From: Caryophanales bacterium UBA6331
Lineage (GTDB): Bacteria > Bacillota_I > Bacilli_A > RF39 > UBA660
DNA: 9,371 nucleotides
Assembly: GCA_002438065.1 (NCBI GenBank)
Contig: DJSP01000063.1
Location: forward strand, 1 to 9,371
Direction of reading: 5' to 3'
The notes beneath the pieces were generated by a model. The model had not been told where the DNA came from and did no database searches. It saw only the letters and a list, made by a program, of their open reading frames with translations. Positions 6,684 through 9,371 of this stretch are shown here, one piece after another; position 1 is the first letter of the stretch, and each line of letters begins with the position of its first letter. A program made the position numbers and the translations under genes.

Positions 6684-7262
6684 ATGAGAAAGAAAAAAGA
6701 AAAAATATATAATAATGTTTTAGGTATAGATTTAGGTGGGGCAAGCCGTAATGGCCTTGCCCTTTATTCAAATGAGAGTAAGAAACTAATTTATAATAAA
6801 ACAATAAAAAGATATGAAGCTAAAAATAATTTAGAACATAGAAAAAATGTTATATCTGAAATGAAAAAAATAAATGATGAGTTTGGAATTGATATAATAA
6901 TTTTTGAATCTATTAGATTATTTAGTGCAGGTAAAATAGCATTACAAACTATTTTATCATTAAATAAAATGCAAACAACTATCATCAATGAGTTTAGTGA
7001 TATTTGTGATATATATCAGGTAGACGTTAGATCGTGGAAAGCTAGAGTTTTAGGTTCAGCTAATGCAGATAAATCATTTTCATTGATGTATGTTAAAAAT
7101 AAATATCCTAATGTTAACATATATGATGAGATAGTACATCCTCGTAATAAAGAAATTGAAATTCAATTAAATCATGATATATGCGATGCTATTTGTATTA
7201 GTGAAGTTTTAAAATTCGAATATGGTATTTTACAAGCTAAAAATAAAATGAATTTCAAGTAA
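6684..7262 (+). CDS. RuvC-fold Holliday junction resolvase-like nuclease
   Basis: The RNase H-like fold of RuvC is readable with all four acidic positions: Asp16 in VLGIDLGG (12-19), Glu75 in IIIFESIR (71-78), and Asp165/Asp168 in NHDICDAICIS (163-173). VDVRSWKARVLG (113-124) matches the conserved strand-helix before the last motif in phage RuvC-like proteins. At 192 residues it is slightly longer than bacterial RuvC (about 173). RuvC enzymes cut four-way junctions symmetrically as dimers. In phages they resolve branches before packaging. It begins 2 bases after the HU-like gene with only a weak ribosome site (GGG about 11 bases upstream), suggesting coupled translation. Codons 19-27 form an unusual GC-rich hairpin. 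Confidence 0.85.
   Translation: MRKKKEKIYNNVLGIDLGGASRNGLALYSNESKKLIYNKTIKRYEAKNNLEHRKNVISEMKKINDEFGIDIIIFESIRLFSAGKIALQTILSLNKMQTTIINEFSDICDIYQVDVRSWKARVLGSANADKSFSLMYVKNKYPNVNIYDEIVHPRNKEIEIQLNHDICDAICISEVLKFEYGILQAKNKMNFK
6738..6763 (+). other. GC-rich hairpin inside the resolvase coding region
   Basis: GGGCAAG (6739-6745) pairs with CTTGCCC (6756-6762). It extends inward through CC/GG (6746-6747 with 6753-6754, around a bulged C at 6755) and outward by a G-T pair, leaving the loop GTAAT. Seventeen of these 26 bases are G or C, far above the surroundings, and it is followed by TTTATT. It looks like an intrinsic terminator or attenuator but lies 54 bases inside the gene, using codons (GGG, AGC, GGC, GCC) rare in neighbouring genes. 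Confidence 0.6.
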
Positions 7263-7306
7263 CTATTATATTTATTATAGAAAAAATAAAATAAGGAGAC
7301 TTATAA

Positions 7307-8233
7307 ATGGAATATACATTTAAAACAGCAAATGAAGCATTTACTATTTTATATGATGATCTTGGTAGAAGAGAATTAAATGAACATCAAATAAGTGGAT
7401 TTTATCAATCAAAACCACGAGGAAAATTGTGTAATGAAACAATAGATTTAGTAATTAAAATTCTTGAACCTCAAAATTGTTTAGTATGGACTGGACTTAG
7501 AGGATTACCTATTACATATTTAGCTAAAGAATATTTATGGTATTTAAATGGTAGTAGAGATCCAAAAGATGCTCCAGCAAAAGTATGGGATTCTTTAAAA
7601 AATATTGAAGGATCTGATAAAGGTTTAATTAATTCTAATTATGGATCATATATATTTAAACAAAGAGATAATAAAGATGATTCAAAATCAGTTTTTGAAG
7701 CTACTGTTGATTTATTTAAAAAAGATCCTGATACAAGACAAGGTATTTGGCAAATCCCCATTATGCCGCATAGACAGGATCCTGATACACCATGTACTTC
7801 ATCTGCTCATTTTATTTTAAGAGATAATAAATTATATTTAACAATGTATCAAAGATCGTGTGATTGTTGGTTTGGATTTGCTAATGATGTTACACAATTT
7901 ATAATGTGGCAAATGATGTTAGCTAATGAACTTAATGTAGAGCTTGGAACTTATAAACATGTATTTGGTAGTTTTCATGTTTATGAAAATAATTTTATAG
8001 ATGATGAAACTGGTTTTAATAAATGGATGGATGAAGAATATATTCAAGGTAAAGAAGGATTAATGTATTTTAGATATTTTGATAATAGAAATTATAGAGA
8101 AATATTAAAAGATATTAAAGAGGATTTTGATTATGTAGGTAAAACTAAATTAAAAGATATTGATAAGAATAAATTAAAACTTGATGAATTGAAATATATG
8201 TTAGATAATATGAAAATTACAAAATTTAATTGA
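7307..8233 (+). CDS. thymidylate synthase family enzyme, possibly dCMP hydroxymethylase
   Basis: The family is certain: TPCTSSAHF with catalytic Cys163, YQRSCD (Arg183, Ser184, Asp186), HVFGSFHVYE (His224, Tyr226), Glu75 in AKEYLWYLNGS, and NYG (111-113). The spacing from Cys163 to Arg183, 194, 224 and 226 (20, 31, 61, 63) equals that of E. coli ThyA Cys146 to Arg166, Asn177, His207 and Tyr209. Residue 194 is therefore at the Asn177 position, and it is Asp, as in phage T4 dCMP hydroxymethylase (Asp179). The second folate-site Trp (Trp83) is replaced by Leu97, and the C-terminus ends in ITKFN, not the hydrophobic ThyA tail. At 308 residues it exceeds ThyA (264). It uses a methylene-folate one-carbon unit. 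AAGGAG (7293-7298) precedes the ATG by 8 bases. A plain thymidylate synthase remains possible. Confidence 0.93.
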   Translation: MEYTFKTANEAFTILYDDLGRRELNEHQISGFYQSKPRGKLCNETIDLVIKILEPQNCLVWTGLRGLPITYLAKEYLWYLNGSRDPKDAPAKVWDSLKNIEGSDKGLINSNYGSYIFKQRDNKDDSKSVFEATVDLFKKDPDTRQGIWQIPIMPHRQDPDTPCTSSAHFILRDNKLYLTMYQRSCDCWFGFANDVTQFIMWQMMLANELNVELGTYKHVFGSFHVYENNFIDDETGFNKWMDEEYIQGKEGLMYFRYFDNRNYREILKDIKEDFDYVGKTKLKDIDKNKLKLDELKYMLDNMKITKFN

Positions 8234-8237
8234 GGTG
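8232..8237 (+). promoter_or_regulatory. ribosome binding site that sets a TTG start
   Basis: GAGGTG overlaps the TGA stop (8231-8233) of the previous gene and is 8 bases before TTG 8246. No in-frame ATG or GTG lies near it, and the exonuclease motif I begins at codon 7, so the TTG must be the start. The overlap suggests translation is coupled to the upstream gene and kept low. Confidence 0.8.
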
Positions 8238-8245
8238 AATAAAGT

Positions 8246-9250
8246 TTGATTTTAAAAAATATTGCAATAATTGATGGTTCATTTTTTCTTCATCGAAATC
8301 TTAAACAGCAAAATTTATGGGAATTAAGAAATAGCGAATTAGAACGCACTGGTGGAATAATGGGTTTTTTAAATACTCTTCAAAAAGAATTGAAGTTATT
8401 AAATAATTATTTTCCTATTGTTTGTTGGGATGATGAACAAAGTGATAGGAGATTAAGTTTATATGATAATTATAAAAAACATAGAGATCATATTGAAGAT
8501 CCTGATAGAAAACCATTTAATGAAATGACTAAAGATGAACTTGATGAAGATTATGTTTATAATTATAAATTACAAAGAAAAAAATTAATAGGTGTTTTAA
8601 ATTCATTTGGAATCCCTTCATTATTTTTTAAACATACTGAAGGAGATGACTTAATGTGGTGGTTATCTAATCATTGTGAAAAATGTATTGTGTTAACTGA
8701 TGATAGAGATTTATTGCAACTATTATCTGAGAAATGTAAAGTTAGACAACCTATGCATGATAGAACATATACTTTAGAATCATATTTAAAAGAAAATGAT
8801 TTTGAAAATATAAATGATTTCATTAAACAAAAAGCATTACTTGGAGATGGGTCTGATAATATTCCATCTGCTTGCAAAGGTGTTGGAGAAAAAACTACAA
8901 AAATGTTTTTTGAAACGTATGACAAATTAAAAGAATTAAATTGTTTTGATATTATTCATGATGAAAAATTATTAAAGAAATTTTGTAATGATAATGATTT
9001 AACATATCGAAAAGCATATACTAATTTTGATGAAATGCAATATTTACTAAATTTAGAATTAGTTGATTTATCTAAAATTCAAGATAATGAATTAAATGAT
9101 GAAGCTATTTATGATGCAATAAAACGTACTTATAAAAATAATGATGTTATGGCTCCTGTACATTTATTAAATAGATATGAAATAAAAACAGTAAATACTA
9201 ATGTTATATTTGAAAAATTAGTAATGACAAGATTTAATATTAAAGCATAA
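8246..9250 (+). CDS. 5'-3' exonuclease / flap endonuclease (Pol I N-domain or T5 D15 type)
   Basis: A stand-alone FEN family nuclease of 334 residues that removes RNA primers and 5' flaps using two metal ions. The motifs appear in order: Asp10 in IAIIDGSFFLHR (6-17); CWDDEQSDRRLSLYDNYKKH (60-79) with Asp62 and the arch Arg/Lys residues; the acidic cluster TEGDD (131-135); TDDRDLLQLL (151-160) with Asp152/153/155; and LLGDGSDNIP (198-207) with Asp201 and Asp204, followed by the helix-hairpin-helix KGVGEKTTK (211-219). The C-terminal 110 residues fit the FEN tail. The start is TTG 8246, set by GAGGTG at 8232-8237. It is the last gene of the P2 unit and works logically with the ligase at 4354. 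No polymerase is fused to it or present in the window. Confidence 0.96.
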   Translation: MILKNIAIIDGSFFLHRNLKQQNLWELRNSELERTGGIMGFLNTLQKELKLLNNYFPIVCWDDEQSDRRLSLYDNYKKHRDHIEDPDRKPFNEMTKDELDEDYVYNYKLQRKKLIGVLNSFGIPSLFFKHTEGDDLMWWLSNHCEKCIVLTDDRDLLQLLSEKCKVRQPMHDRTYTLESYLKENDFENINDFIKQKALLGDGSDNIPSACKGVGEKTTKMFFETYDKLKELNCFDIIHDEKLLKKFCNDNDLTYRKAYTNFDEMQYLLNLELVDLSKIQDNELNDEAIYDAIKRTYKNNDVMAPVHLLNRYEIKTVNTNVIFEKLVMTRFNIKA

Positions 9251-9268
9251 TTAAATAAATAATTTAAC

Positions 9269-9305
9269 ATTAAAGTCTGCTAAAATAATACTTGCAGACT
9301 TTAAT
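9269..9305 (+). terminator. intrinsic terminator of the DNA-metabolism unit
   Basis: ATTAAAGTCTGC (9269-9280) pairs perfectly with GCAGACTTTAAT (9294-9305), a 12-bp stem with a 13-base loop, followed by the T-rich TATTTTAAT. It begins 18 bases after the exonuclease stop and precedes the next promoter, as expected for the end of a transcription unit. Confidence 0.85.
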
Positions 9306-9331
9306 TATTTTAATAAATATAAGTAAATCTA

Positions 9332-9360
9332 TATACATTTTAATGATTTTATGATATAAT
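9332..9360 (+). promoter_or_regulatory. sigma-A type promoter P3, extended -10
   Basis: TATACA (9332-9337), a 17-base spacer and TATAAT (9355-9360), with TG at 9352-9353 (TGATATAAT). TATGATATAATTA is identical to promoter P2, and CTATATACA differs from the CTATTTACA of P1 and P2 by one base. It points off the right edge, so the next gene starts outside the window. Confidence 0.8.
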
Positions 9361-9371
9361 TATAATATAAT

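Noticed and set aside
6791..6988. 65-codon open frame on the minus strand
   Set aside because: Antisense to the resolvase gene, whose catalytic motifs fix the coding strand.
8671..8925. 84-codon open frame on the minus strand
   Set aside because: Antisense to the flap nuclease motifs; Ser/Phe-rich product of the reversed frame.
1..9371. CRISPR array, tRNA, insertion sequence, attachment site or integrase
   Set aside because: No regularly spaced repeats, cloverleaf, transposase or recombinase motifs were seen on either strand.

Overview
This looks like a piece of a lytic-type bacteriophage genome, or a phage-derived element, from a low-GC Gram-positive host (Clostridia, Erysipelotrichia or Bacilli). 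The reasons are a very AT-rich composition, all genes on one strand with tiny gaps or 4-8 base overlaps, strong Shine-Dalgarno sequences (GGAGG, GAGGTG, AAGGAG), sigma-A type promoters, TGA used as a stop and TGG for Trp (standard bacterial code), and a DNA-metabolism set typical of phages. No structural, integrase or tRNA genes were seen, and neither phage identity nor host can be fixed from this window.

Left half (1-4258). A promoter (5-33) drives a 340-residue unknown protein, which is followed by a strong hairpin (1118-1152). Then come eight tightly packed accessory genes: a conserved-looking phage hypothetical (1180-1683); a hypothetical whose frame is broken at an A8 run (1701-2175); a small PD-(D/E)XK nuclease (2186-2548); a 52-residue ORF (2541-2699) overlapping a Doc/Fic-type protein (2696-3037), laid out like a toxin-antitoxin pair; a small helical protein with a phage-type motif (3043-3537); and a protein with a DG motif and a charged coiled-coil tail (3551-4258).

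Right half (4259-9371). A second, near-consensus promoter (4283-4311) starts a five-gene DNA replication, repair and nucleotide unit that ends at a clear terminator (9269-9305): full-length NAD-dependent DNA ligase, a HU-like protein, a RuvC-fold resolvase, a thymidylate synthase family enzyme and a 5'-3' exonuclease/flap endonuclease. A third promoter of the same type (9332-9360) opens the next unit.

The flap nuclease and ligase form an Okazaki-fragment maturation pair, the RuvC-like and PD-(D/E)XK enzymes can process branched intermediates, and the HU-like protein can bend or coat DNA. The most interesting point is the thymidylate synthase family enzyme. By exact residue spacing it carries Asp194 where thymidylate synthase has the uracil-reading Asn, the substitution known from dCMP hydroxymethylase, so it may make a modified cytosine nucleotide instead of dTMP. 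Other points worth checking are the A8 frame break, a GC-rich hairpin inside the resolvase coding start, and the possible Doc toxin module.
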